Positions 35,426 through 44,600 of a stretch of DNA of 64,000 bases are shown here, in pieces (position 1 is the stretch's first letter; each line of letters opens with the position of its first letter). A program made the translations under genes and the position numbers. This stretch comes from an uncultured Collinsella sp. Lineage in GTDB: Bacteria; Actinomycetota; Coriobacteriia; Coriobacteriales; Coriobacteriaceae. The notes beneath the pieces were generated by a model. The model was not told the origin of the DNA. It saw nothing but the letters and a program-made list of their open reading frames with translations, and did not search any database. The stretch covers positions 62,001 through 126,000 of the forward strand of contig UQLA01000003.1 in assembly GCA_900541745.1 (NCBI GenBank), written 5' to 3'.

Positions 35426-35455
35426 AATATACCGGATGTGAGTAAATTAACTCAC
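35426..35455 (-). promoter_or_regulatory. Putative promoter and operator of the nuclease gene
   Basis: On the minus strand a -10 TATATT (35426-35431) lies next to the 18-bp near-palindrome GTGAGTAAATTAACTCAC (35438-35455). The palindrome covers the place where the -35 should be. This is the layout of a repressor-controlled promoter, but no adjacent regulator gene is seen. Confidence 0.4.
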
Positions 35456-35462
35456 TCATGCT

Positions 35463-35540
35463 GTGAGCTCAATCCAAACATGTACGCCAGCCTCCAAAGA
35501 TGTCAAAAAATGTCGTTTTTGGAGGGTGACGTACATGTTT
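35463..35540 (-). repeat. 78-bp inverted repeat, copy B
   Basis: Inverted partner of 34275-34352. Its outer ends are self-complementary over 11 bp (AAACATGTACG at 35475-35485 with CGTACATGTTT at 35530-35540), so this copy alone folds into a long hairpin. It is 92 bp upstream of the nuclease start codon. Confidence 0.95.
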
Positions 35541-35674
35541 TGGATCCCTCGCATTCCAGCAACGCCACGCCCGCGCCCAGTCCCGACCGTTTGCCGAGCA
35601 ATAGGGTCGCAATCGGCGCCGAACATGTACTATGTACGGGCATTGTCCAAACCCGTAACTCAAAGGATCCCATC

Positions 35675-36364
35675 TTGCCCGTCGTCGCCGCTATAACCGT
35701 TACCTCACATGCCTCGGATGCCATGGTCGCTATCCCATTTTGGCTCGAGATGTTCGCCGTTGTCGCTGCATCGATCTCGGGCGTGCTGGTCGCGCGCGAA
35801 CATAAGCTTGACCTGGTGGGCGCGGTCGCGCTCGCGGTGGTCTGCGGTCTGGGCGGCGGTCTTTTGCGCGATATGACACTCCAGGTCGGCAACGTCTACA
35901 TCCTCAACCAGCCAATGGCGCTGCCGCTCTCCATCGCAACGGCGGCCATCATCTACATCTTCCCGGCAATCGTCGATAAACCCGAGAAACTCATCCCATT
36001 ACTCGACATCATCTCGGTCGGCATCTACGCCGCCACCGGAGCGGACAAGGCGCTGGTTTATGGCTTTGCGCCGGCCGTATGCATCATGATGGGTTTCTTC
36101 ACCGCGGTGGGTGGCGGCATGTTGCGCGACGGCTTTATGGGCGTGGTTCCGGGCATTTTCCAACGTACTAACTTTTATGCCATCGCCGCCATCGCCGGAT
36201 CGACAAGCTATGTGTGTCTTGTTATGAGCGGCATTATGAGCAATGTCGCCGCGTTAGTCGTATGCGTTGTCGTGACCATGGGCCTGCGCTGGCTCTCGCT
36301 GCGCTTTGACATCAAAAGCCCCACCGAGGAAGACATCGCGCGCTTCTTGCATCGCAAAAAGTAG
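35675..36364 (+). CDS. TRIC-type cation channel / UPF0126 (YicG-like) membrane protein
   Basis: A 229-residue integral membrane protein. Two repeats of three hydrophobic helices contain the family motifs GGGLLRDMTL and GGGMLRDGFMG, at the glycine-rich kinks that line the pore in bacterial TRIC structures. Relatives are described as trimeric monovalent-cation channels or annotated as glycine transporters. I choose TTG at 35675, 7 bases after AAAGGA. A longer frame from 35414 would translate through repeat B, and an ATG at 35723 has no ribosome-binding site. The protein is unrelated to the neighbouring nuclease and is transcribed away from it. Confidence 0.85.
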   Translation: MPVVAAITVTSHASDAMVAIPFWLEMFAVVAASISGVLVAREHKLDLVGAVALAVVCGLGGGLLRDMTLQVGNVYILNQPMALPLSIATAAIIYIFPAIVDKPEKLIPLLDIISVGIYAATGADKALVYGFAPAVCIMMGFFTAVGGGMLRDGFMGVVPGIFQRTNFYAIAAIAGSTSYVCLVMSGIMSNVAALVVCVVVTMGLRWLSLRFDIKSPTEEDIARFLHRKK

Positions 36365-36433
36365 ACAGCACGGCACAGCCCTTCGAAATGCAACCGAGAG
36401 GTTCTTTTAGAGCGCCCACGCGTTGGGTACCCT

Positions 36434-36458
36434 GTTAGATACATGTCGAGTATCTAAC
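36434..36458 (+). promoter_or_regulatory. Inverted repeat upstream of the bactofilin-like gene
   Basis: GTTAGATAC (36434-36442) and GTATCTAAC (36450-36458) are perfect 9-bp arms with a 7-base spacer, directly before the ribosome-binding site GAAGGA. It is a candidate operator or a 5' RNA hairpin that could shield translation. Confidence 0.45.
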
Positions 36459-36470
36459 GAAGGATTCACT

Positions 36471-37616
36471 ATGCCTTGCAACCTAGCACCGTCGTCCCGA
36501 CGCCGTAAAACGCGTGGCCGCGTCGCCCTCCTATTCGCACTGATCGCGCTTGCGCTGACCGCGCTTCCCAAGACGTCGTTCGCCGGCACAGACACCGCGG
36601 GCAACGTGCTCGCAACCGAGGTTGACTCAAATCCGTCTGGCGTCGAAGGCGACCTGTACTGGGCTGGCCAGAGCCTTAACCTAGACGACGCCTCCATCGG
36701 CCGCGATATTATCGCGGCAGGCGAGAGCTTGTCGATTCGCGACTGCACCGTAGGCGGAGCCGTTCGCCTGGCGGCGCGCACCATCGATATCTCCAAAACC
36801 GCAATCGATGGCAGCGCGACGGTAGCCGGTCAGCATGTCGTGCTCAACACTGGTAGCACCGCCAACTGTTTTTACGCGATGGGCGAGACAGTTGCCCTGC
36901 GCGGCTCTGCCAAGTCGGCAGCGCTCGCAGGCGACACCGTGACCATCGATGGCACCGTCGACGGCGATGTCGAGGTTTGGGCCGATAAGCTCGTCTTGGG
37001 CAAGAATGCCCGCATTACCGGCACCGTGAACGCGCACGTCTCCGAGGACCCCGAGCGCGCCGCAGGAGCCGAGGTCGGCGCGCTCAAGATCGACCGCACC
37101 GAGAACGAAGATACTTCCACCCTTAACGATGTCATCGGCGGCATCGTGGCCGCGGCACTCTCGACCTGCTTTATCGCCTTGTTGCTCGAGCTCGTCTTTC
37201 CGCGTGCGACCGCCAGTGCCGCCGGCATGCTCCGCCAGCGCCCCACGCCCCTGTGGGTGAGCGGTCTTCTGGGCACGACTGCTGTCGTCCCCACCATCCT
37301 GCTGCTGATTATCTCTATCGCCGGCCTGTCGCTTGCCGGAACCCTCTTGTGCGCCGTGATCGGCGTCGCGCTGGTCTCCACCGCTTTTGCGGGCTGCGCG
37401 ATCGCCCGCATGGTCGGACACAACCAGAACCGCTACGCCATGGCCGCCGTGGGCGGTATCGCCGCAGGTGCCCTCACGGGACTTCCCCTCATCGGCGACT
37501 TCGTCAGCGGCGTGGCCTTTGTCTTTATGCTCGGCTACGTTATCCAAATCATCTGGCGCAACGCCCACCTCAAGCCGCAGCAGGCCGCCAACACCCCGGG
37601 CCTTCCCTCCGCCTAG
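36471..37616 (+). CDS. Exported bactofilin-like beta-helical domain with C-terminal membrane helices
   Basis: A 381-residue protein. A signal peptide is visible at about 1-35 (RVALLFALIALALTALP, then SFAG). A repetitive beta-solenoid-like region follows (about 60-185) with bactofilin-style turns: ASIGRDIIAAGESLSIRDC, VGGAVRLAARTIDIS, KSAALAGDTVTIDGTVDGDV. The C-terminal half has about four hydrophobic helices (225-250, 265-290, 293-320, 330-365). The polymer-forming fold together with a secretion signal suggests a scaffold at the outer face of the membrane; this is inference. The ATG at 36471 follows GAAGGA. A repeat-type hairpin ends the unit. Confidence 0.72.
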   Translation: MPCNLAPSSRRRKTRGRVALLFALIALALTALPKTSFAGTDTAGNVLATEVDSNPSGVEGDLYWAGQSLNLDDASIGRDIIAAGESLSIRDCTVGGAVRLAARTIDISKTAIDGSATVAGQHVVLNTGSTANCFYAMGETVALRGSAKSAALAGDTVTIDGTVDGDVEVWADKLVLGKNARITGTVNAHVSEDPERAAGAEVGALKIDRTENEDTSTLNDVIGGIVAAALSTCFIALLLELVFPRATASAAGMLRQRPTPLWVSGLLGTTAVVPTILLLIISIAGLSLAGTLLCAVIGVALVSTAFAGCAIARMVGHNQNRYAMAAVGGIAAGALTGLPLIGDFVSGVAFVFMLGYVIQIIWRNAHLKPQQAANTPGLPSA

Positions 37617-37623
37617 CCGCTAA

Positions 37624-37656
37624 CCACCACAAAAGGGCCAGGCACCTTTGTGGTGG
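37624..37656. repeat. AAAGG/CCTTT hairpin of the GGGACAG-related family
   Basis: CCACCACAAAAGG pairs with CCTTTGTGGTGG around GCCAGGCA. It follows the bactofilin-like gene and could also terminate it. The right arm matches CCTTTGTGGTGG within the 4613-4644 element. Confidence 0.65.
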
Positions 37657-37683
37657 CGCAAAGCAACCTGACCCCATTGCACC

Positions 37684-37716
37684 AAAAAGGGCGCCGACCA
37701 TTGCGGTCGACGCCCT
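37684..37716 (-). terminator. Intrinsic terminator of typA
   Basis: On the minus strand GGGCGTCGACC pairs with GGTCGGCGCCC around GCAAT, then TTTTTGG. Its loop and closing pairs resemble the terminator at 8536-8567. Confidence 0.88.
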
Positions 37717-37745
37717 TTCTTATTGGCGGTTATAAGCCCCAGCGC

Positions 37746-39584
<1,839 letters not shown>

Positions 39585-39701
39585 GTAGTTCCCCTATCTT
39601 CTATCCATATACAAACGGCACGCGTATGCGACCCGCCCAGCAACACAACGCTCAGCGGGAATATTGAGCCTTTTACCGAAAACTCGTTTATTTTAGCGAT
39701 T

Positions 39702-40151
39702 TTAGATGAGAGGGGTTTCCTCACCTGCAGGTTCAGGGTCGCTCCACATAAAACCATCGCCGGCGCCCATGCCCTCATACAGCACATATGCCGAAAAACC
39801 GCTCTCGAGCGTCGTCTCAAAGAAGCTCACGAGCAGAGCGTCGTGATAGCCGCCGTCAATCTCGACGCAGCCGGTGTAGCCGATGGCATAGCGGGCGATG
39901 CGGCCCAGGCCTTCATCCTTAAGACCCATCTTGTGCTCGGAGATAAAGTTGGTGGCGGCCTCGAGGCACGCCTCTTCGCCGTCCTCGTCGAGTGCCGCCA
40001 GATAGCGGTTGGAAGCAGCGTCCTCGATCGCCACAACTACGCCCGGATTCTCGCCGGCGGCAAGGTCGTCCAAGAACGCGCCAATCAGGTCACACACCAT
40101 GGCGTCGAGCTCGGCGGAGACGTTACCGGCGTCCTGCATATCCTGTGCCAT
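39702..40151 (-). CDS. Conserved hypothetical acidic protein
   Basis: A 149-residue soluble, acidic protein that I cannot assign. It has an Asp/Glu-rich helical N-terminus (DAMVCDLIGAFLDDLAAGEN). A mixed core follows (GVVVAIEDAASNRYLAALDE, RIARYAIGYTGCVEIDGGYH, ALLVSFFETTLESGFSAYVL). There are no signal peptide, membrane segments or catalytic motifs. The ATG follows GGAAGG at proper spacing, which supports a real gene. It lies 30 bp downstream of the small membrane protein gene, possibly in one transcript with it and the bifunctional-nuclease gene. Confidence 0.65.
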   Translation of the reverse strand: MAQDMQDAGNVSAELDAMVCDLIGAFLDDLAAGENPGVVVAIEDAASNRYLAALDEDGEEACLEAATNFISEHKMGLKDEGLGRIARYAIGYTGCVEIDGGYHDALLVSFFETTLESGFSAYVLYEGMGAGDGFMWSDPEPAGEETPLI

Positions 40152-40181
40152 CTTTAGACCTTCCCATCGAGTCTGGCGTCG

Positions 40182-40538
40182 TTACAGTTCTTGTGCCTCG
40201 GCGGCGATCTTAGCAGCGGCATCGCGGGCGCGCATCATGTCCGCCGCGCGCTTGTCGAGTACCTTGATCTGGTTGGTCAGCATTACTGCATCGACCACAC
40301 CCCAGATTACCAAGCCTGTTGAAATCGAAAACCCAAGCGCACCAACTGTACCACGAAGACGAGAACAGATTACCGCGACAAGGGCGGAGATGATAACCAT
40401 CTTGATATAGGAGCCGCGGCGCTCGCGAAGCGTGCGGGCCTGCGTCACATAGGCGATGCGAGCCGCCTCGGATGCCTCCGAGCGCATCTGGGCTTCACGC
40501 GCGATGGCGACCGCTTCAGCCGATACGTGGGTACCCAT
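40182..40538 (-). CDS. Small membrane protein of unknown function
   Basis: An approximately 118-residue protein. A charged helical N-terminus (AEAVAIAREAQMRSEASEAA) precedes two hydrophobic segments near 43-60 (YIKMVIISALVAVICSRL) and 64-85 (VGALGFSISTGLVIWGVV). A basic, alanine-rich helix ends it. The ATG at 40538 follows GAGAGG. An ATG 10 codons upstream directly abuts the previous stop and has no ribosome-binding site. No family is recognised; a scaffold or holin-like role would be speculation. Confidence 0.6.
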   Translation of the reverse strand: MGTHVSAEAVAIAREAQMRSEASEAARIAYVTQARTLRERRGSYIKMVIISALVAVICSRLRGTVGALGFSISTGLVIWGVVDAVMLTNQIKVLDKRAADMMRARDAAAKIAAEAQEL

Positions 40539-40568
40539 CAGCGACCTCTCCGCTCGCGTGCCAGACAT

Positions 40569-41069
40569 TTAGAAATCATCGGGGGAGAGCGTATGGACGA
40601 ACTCGTCGAACTTCTCGAACTCCTGCTCGTCGTCGACTTCCTCGGCGTGCGGTGAGACGGTACCCAGGCGATTCATGATGTCGTCTTCAACGAACATGGG
40701 GGCATTACTGCGTACGGCAAGGGCGATGGCGTCGCTCGGACGTGCATCGATCCTATGCTCGCTACCATCGGCCAACACGACAACCGTCGCATAGAACACC
40801 GGCGGCTCGGCACGAACGATCTCGATGCGCTCGAGCTTGGCGCCCAGGGCATCGACAGTGTCAAGCAGCAGGTCATGCGTTATCGGGCGCTCGGCGCGAC
40901 CGCTATCGATGCCACGGCTAATGGCCGCGGCCTCAAACGAGCCGGTCTGAATGGAAAGCGAACGCAGGGGTGCCGTCGAATCCGACTTGCCGCAGCGCTC
41001 ACGAAGCACGATAAGCGATGGCACGGGACCGGCGGCCATGACGATGGTCTCTATGTCGACACGAACCAT
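40569..41069 (-). CDS. Bifunctional nuclease (BFN/DUF151) family protein
   Basis: A 166-residue protein of the DUF151 family, whose plant and thermophile members have reported nuclease activities. Typical stretches are GSFEAAAISRGID, RPITHDLLLDTVDALGAKLE and the signature DARPSDAIALAVRSNAPMFV. A 40-residue acidic C-terminal tail follows. In Actinobacteria the gene is widespread with no settled role. The ATG at 41069 follows GGAGGTG; the longer upstream frame is not conserved. It starts a possible three-gene operon with the small membrane protein and the acidic hypothetical protein. Confidence 0.88.
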   Translation of the reverse strand: MVRVDIETIVMAAGPVPSLIVLRERCGKSDSTAPLRSLSIQTGSFEAAAISRGIDSGRAERPITHDLLLDTVDALGAKLERIEIVRAEPPVFYATVVVLADGSEHRIDARPSDAIALAVRSNAPMFVEDDIMNRLGTVSPHAEEVDDEQEFEKFDEFVHTLSPDDF

Positions 41070-41168
41070 GGAACACCTCCGGTACGTAGCGGTTAACACA
41101 CGGCAGGGTCGCCGCATTGAATAGCTATACTACCCAATCTTTCGCCCAGCACACAAAATCAAAGCAGT

Positions 41169-41185
41169 TAATTTGGGACGGGGCT
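41169..41185. repeat. TTTGGGACGGGG repeat, copy 2
   Basis: TAATTTGGGACGGGGCT is the same 17 bases as at 16813-16829. It is followed by ATTTTGACTAC. Confidence 0.75.
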
Positions 41186-41209
41186 ATTTTGACTACTTTT
41201 GTTGGATAA

Positions 41210-41241
41210 GAAAAAAGCCCCGAGGCAATACCCCAGGGCTC
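41210..41241 (-). terminator. Intrinsic terminator of the tRNA-Ile/Ala cluster
   Basis: On the minus strand AGCCCTGGGG and CTCGGGGCT pair, followed by TTTTTT. It stands 14 bp past the last tRNA. Confidence 0.85.
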
Positions 41242-41254
41242 TTAACGTTTTTGA

Positions 41255-41331
41255 TGGTGGACCTGACAAGATTCGAACTTGTGACCTCCCGGTTATCAGC
41301 CGGACGCTCTAACCAACTGAGCTACAGGTCC
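41255..41331 (-). tRNA. tRNA-Ile(GAT), copy 1
   Basis: GGACCTG acceptor, D-arm GCTCAGTTGGTTAGAGC, anticodon loop CTGATAA giving GAT, T-arm CAAGTTCGAATCTTG, encoded CCA. It is identical over 77 bases to the copy at 41479-41555. Confidence 0.97.
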
Positions 41332-41335
41332 ATCA

Positions 41336-41411
41336 TGGTGGAGGTTAGGGGGATCGAACCCCTGACCTCAGGCTTGCAAAGCCCGCGCTCTCCCAGCTGA
41401 GCTAAACCCCC
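41336..41411 (-). tRNA. tRNA-Ala(TGC)
   Basis: GGGGGTT acceptor pairs with AACCTCC, D-arm GCTCAGCTGGGAGAGC, anticodon loop TTTGCAA giving TGC, encoded CCA. Only 4 bases separate it from tRNA-Ile copy 1, so both come from one transcript. No rRNA gene is adjacent. Confidence 0.97.
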
Positions 41412-41422
41412 ACGGAGAAAGT

Positions 41423-41467
41423 AATAAACACCCCAGCGGCGACTCGGCTCTCGCTGGGGTGTTTATT
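41423..41467. terminator. Symmetric hairpin between tRNA-Ile copy 2 and tRNA-Ala
   Basis: AATAAACACCCCAGCG (41423-41438) pairs perfectly with CGCTGGGGTGTTTATT (41452-41467). It has only mixed A/T flanks; it may terminate weakly or guide processing of the tRNA precursor. Confidence 0.6.
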
Positions 41468-41478
41468 GCGAAAGAAAG

Positions 41479-41555
41479 TGGTGGACCTGACAAGATTCGA
41501 ACTTGTGACCTCCCGGTTATCAGCCGGACGCTCTAACCAACTGAGCTACAGGTCC
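41479..41555 (-). tRNA. tRNA-Ile(GAT), copy 2
   Basis: Same 77-base sequence as copy 1, including anticodon GAT and encoded CCA. It is first in transcription order, before the symmetric hairpin. Confidence 0.97.
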
Positions 41556-41624
41556 ATCGCGCAAGGGATATATTAGACGAGTCGTTACGCGCGCGTCAAC
41601 AACTTTTTTGAAAAACTTTGGAGT

Positions 41625-41760
41625 GTGCCCGCCGAGCGGGTGAGATGGGTTAGGTTTGCTGCTCGAGCAGTCCTGCGCAAGACGAAGGCCACATTAAGTG
41701 GCCTTCTTTGCGTGCGGAACTCGCGACAAACCTAACCCATCTCACCTGCTCGGCGGGCAC
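41625..41760. repeat. Long intergenic hairpin H4
   Basis: 34-bp arms (41625-41658 and 41727-41760, beginning GTGCCCGCCGAGCGGG) match at 33 of 34 positions. The interior carries a second hairpin, GAAGGCCAC with GTGGCCTTC (41684-41706), flanked by GCGCAA/TTGCGT. It lies between gyrA and the tRNA cluster. Confidence 0.9.
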
Positions 41761-41775
41761 GGGGTCCAAGATTGT

Positions 41776-41810
41776 CAAAAAAGCGGTCGGCGCGCAGGTG
41801 CGCCGACCGC
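41776..41810 (-). terminator. Intrinsic terminator of gyrA
   Basis: On the minus strand GCGGTCGGCGCACC and GCGCCGACCGC pair, then TTTTTTGAC. Confidence 0.9.
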
Positions 41811-41850
41811 CGATATATGGGGTCTGATATTTTCTACCAGCTAGTTCCTC

Positions 41851-44589
41851 TTACTCGTCGAGGAGATCTTCTGGCATGTCGTTGCCGTCGCCAAGGTCGA
41901 CTGGGGCCTCTTCGGCGTCGGCTGCGGCCTCGGCATCCTCGCCTTCGGGCTTCTCTTTTGCGGCCGTCATGCGGGCTACGGCGCAGATTCGGTCGTTATC
42001 GTCGACGGTCATCATCTTGACGCCCTGGGTGGCGCGACCGGTTTGGCTGATCTCGTCGGTCTTGACGCGAATGACCGTCGCGCCCTCCGTCACGATGAAC
42101 AGCTCATGCTGCGGGCCCACCGTCTTCATGGCCGCGAGGTTACCCTTGCGCTCGGTCATCTGGATGGTATAGACACCCTGACCGCCGCGGTTCTGCTCCG
42201 GGTAATCCGAAACCGGTGTGCGTTTGCCGTAGCCGCGCTCGGTAATGACGAACAGGTCGCCGTTACCGTTGGTGATCTCCATACCAAGAACGCTCACGCC
42301 TTCCTTCATGCTAATGCCACGGACGCCGCTGGTATCGCGACCGGTGGCGCGCACCTGGTCCTCGGGGAACATAATCGCCTTGCCCGCGGTGGTTGCCATG
42401 ATGATCTTGTCACCCTCGCGCACGCGACGTACAGTGAGCAGCGCGTCGTCGTCCCTCAGGTTGATGGCGATTAGGCCGTCGCGGCGGCTGCGGTCGTAGG
42501 CGCTCATCACGGTCTTCTTGACCATGCCGCTCTTGGTGGCAAACATCAGGTACTCGTCGGCGGGGAACTCGCGGCAGCTGATGACGCTCGCGATCTTCTC
42601 GCCCTCCTCGAAAGGCAGCAAGTTGACGATCGCGGTGCCGCGCGCCTGGCGCGTGCCAACCGGCAGCTCGTGTACCTTCAGGCGATAGACCTTGCCCTTG
42701 CTCGAGAAGAACAGCACGTACTCGTGCGTGGATGCGATAAACATCTCGTCGATAACGTCGTCCTCTTTGAGGTTGACGCCCGACACGCCCTTGCCGCCGC
42801 GCTTTTGGGCGCGATAGGCGGCCACCGGGATGCGCTTGACGTAGCCGGTGTGGGTGATGGTCACGACCATGTCCTCGTCGGCAATCAGATCTTCGACGTC
42901 CAGATCCTTCTCGACATGGCTGATCTCGGTGCGGCGCTTGTCGCCGAACTTCTTGGAAATCTCGCGCATCTCCTCCTTGATGACGCCCAGGATTTTCTCC
43001 TCGTGCGCCAAGAGGTCCTCGTAGTAGGCGATGGCGCGGCGCAAGCCGTCCAGCTCTTCCTGAATCTTGTCGCGCTCCAGGCCGGTCAGGCGGCGCAGCT
43101 TCATCTCGAGGATGGCCGTGGTCTGCTCGGGCGTAAAGCCAAAGCGCTCGATCAGGCGACTGCTGGCCTCGGAATCGGTCTGCGAGGAGCGAATGATGCT
43201 GATGACCTCGTCGATATGGTCGAGAGCCATCAGGTAGCCCTCGAGGATATGGGCACGCGCCTGGGCCTTCTTGAGGTCAAAGCGGGTGCGGCGGGTGACG
43301 ACGTCGACCTGGTGGTCGATGTAGTGCTGCAGCATCTCGCGCAGGCTCAGGCATTTGGGAACGCCGTTGACAAGCGCCAGGTTGTTGGCACCAAAGGTCG
43401 TCTGCAGCGAGGTGTACTTGTACAGGTTGTTGAGCACGACCTGCGGGATGACGCCCTTCTTGAGTTCGATGACCAGACGGATACCCTTCTGGTTGGACTC
43501 ATCACGCATATCCGAGATACCCTCGATACGCTTGTCGTTGACGAGCTGGGCGATCTTCTCCTGCAGGGTGCCCTTGTTGACCATGTAGGGAATCTCGGTA
43601 AAGACCAGGCGGCTACGGCCGGTCTTGGTGGACTCCACATGAGCCTTGGCGCGCACGGTGATGGAGCCGCGGCCGGTCTCGTAGCTCTGCCTAATGCCGG
43701 CACTGCCCATGATGATGGCACCGGTGGGGAAGTCCGGACCGGGCATGATCTGCATGAGCTCGTCGACGGTGGCGTCGGGGTTGTCGATCAGGTAGCAGGT
43801 GGCCTCGATCGCCTCGGTGAGGTTATGCGGGGCGATGTTAGTGGCCATGCCGACGGCGATGCCCTGGCTGCCGTTGACCAGCAGGTTGGGGAAGCGCGCG
43901 GGCAGTGCCACGGGCTCGGCGAGCGACTCGTCGTAGTTGGGCTGCCAGTCGACGGTGTCCTTCTGCAGGTCACGCAGGAGCTCCATGGCGGGCTTAGCCA
44001 GGCGGCTCTCGGTGTAACGCATGGCGGCGGCGCCGTCGCCGTCGATGTTGCCGAAGTTGCCGTGACCGTCGATGAGCGGCGTGCGCATGGAGAACCACTG
44101 TGCCAGGCGGACCATGGCCTCATAGACCGCGGAGTCGCCGTGCGGATGGTACTTACCGATAACTTCGCCGACCGTCCAGGCCGACTTCTTGTGCGGACGG
44201 TTGGGGTAGATGCCGCTCTCGTTCATTGCGTACAGGATGCGACGGTGCACCGGCTTTAAGCCATCTCGCACGTCCGGCAGGGCGCGCGCCGTGATGACCG
44301 ACATCGAGTACTCGATGAACGACTGCTTCATCTCACGGCCAAACTCCGAAATCTGGAGCTGGCCGCCATTTATATCCTCGCCGGCCGAGGCGCCACGGTC
44401 GACTTCGCCAAAGCTCTCCTCGAGCTCACCGTCGTCTTCTTCCTCATCATCATCGGCATCGGGGTTATAGGCGTCCGGGTCGCCACCCTCGCCCTGTTCA
44501 GCACGGGCAAGCAGGCGCTTCAGATCGTCGGGCATGCCGGCGTCGCCGGCCTCGTCCATACCCTCGTTATTGTTGATATCGTCTGCCAC
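41851..44589 (-). CDS. gyrA: DNA gyrase subunit A with acidic N-terminal extension
   Basis: Breaks and rejoins DNA in the gyrase A2B2 complex, introducing negative supercoils. It has 912 residues. The catalytic tyrosine is Y192 (AMRYTES). The quinolone-determining segment HGDSAVYEA holds S153 and E157, equal to E. coli 83 and 87, with no classic resistance change. The C-terminal beta-pinwheel is present and includes a GyrA-box-like QNRGGQGV. Conserved homology begins only near residue 86; the first 70 or so residues are an additional Asp/Glu-rich stretch. The GTG start follows GAGGAGG, which supports this extension. It is 11 bp after gyrB, and an acidic tail also ends the protein. Confidence 0.97.
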   Translation of the reverse strand: MADDINNNEGMDEAGDAGMPDDLKRLLARAEQGEGGDPDAYNPDADDDEEEDDGELEESFGEVDRGASAGEDINGGQLQISEFGREMKQSFIEYSMSVITARALPDVRDGLKPVHRRILYAMNESGIYPNRPHKKSAWTVGEVIGKYHPHGDSAVYEAMVRLAQWFSMRTPLIDGHGNFGNIDGDGAAAMRYTESRLAKPAMELLRDLQKDTVDWQPNYDESLAEPVALPARFPNLLVNGSQGIAVGMATNIAPHNLTEAIEATCYLIDNPDATVDELMQIMPGPDFPTGAIIMGSAGIRQSYETGRGSITVRAKAHVESTKTGRSRLVFTEIPYMVNKGTLQEKIAQLVNDKRIEGISDMRDESNQKGIRLVIELKKGVIPQVVLNNLYKYTSLQTTFGANNLALVNGVPKCLSLREMLQHYIDHQVDVVTRRTRFDLKKAQARAHILEGYLMALDHIDEVISIIRSSQTDSEASSRLIERFGFTPEQTTAILEMKLRRLTGLERDKIQEELDGLRRAIAYYEDLLAHEEKILGVIKEEMREISKKFGDKRRTEISHVEKDLDVEDLIADEDMVVTITHTGYVKRIPVAAYRAQKRGGKGVSGVNLKEDDVIDEMFIASTHEYVLFFSSKGKVYRLKVHELPVGTRQARGTAIVNLLPFEEGEKIASVISCREFPADEYLMFATKSGMVKKTVMSAYDRSRRDGLIAINLRDDDALLTVRRVREGDKIIMATTAGKAIMFPEDQVRATGRDTSGVRGISMKEGVSVLGMEITNGNGDLFVITERGYGKRTPVSDYPEQNRGGQGVYTIQMTERKGNLAAMKTVGPQHELFIVTEGATVIRVKTDEISQTGRATQGVKMMTVDDNDRICAVARMTAAKEKPEGEDAEAAADAEEAPVDLGDGNDMPEDLLDE

Positions 44590-44600
44590 GTTACCTCCTC

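Noticed and set aside
35414..35674. N-terminal extension of the TRIC-type gene
   Set aside because: It would translate through the 78-bp inverted repeat. A TTG start with a proper ribosome-binding site exists at 35675, and family homology starts only after that.
41255..41555. rRNA operon spacer
   Set aside because: No 16S, 23S or 5S sequence flanks the Ile/Ala tRNA genes; gyrA and the bifunctional-nuclease gene are the neighbours.
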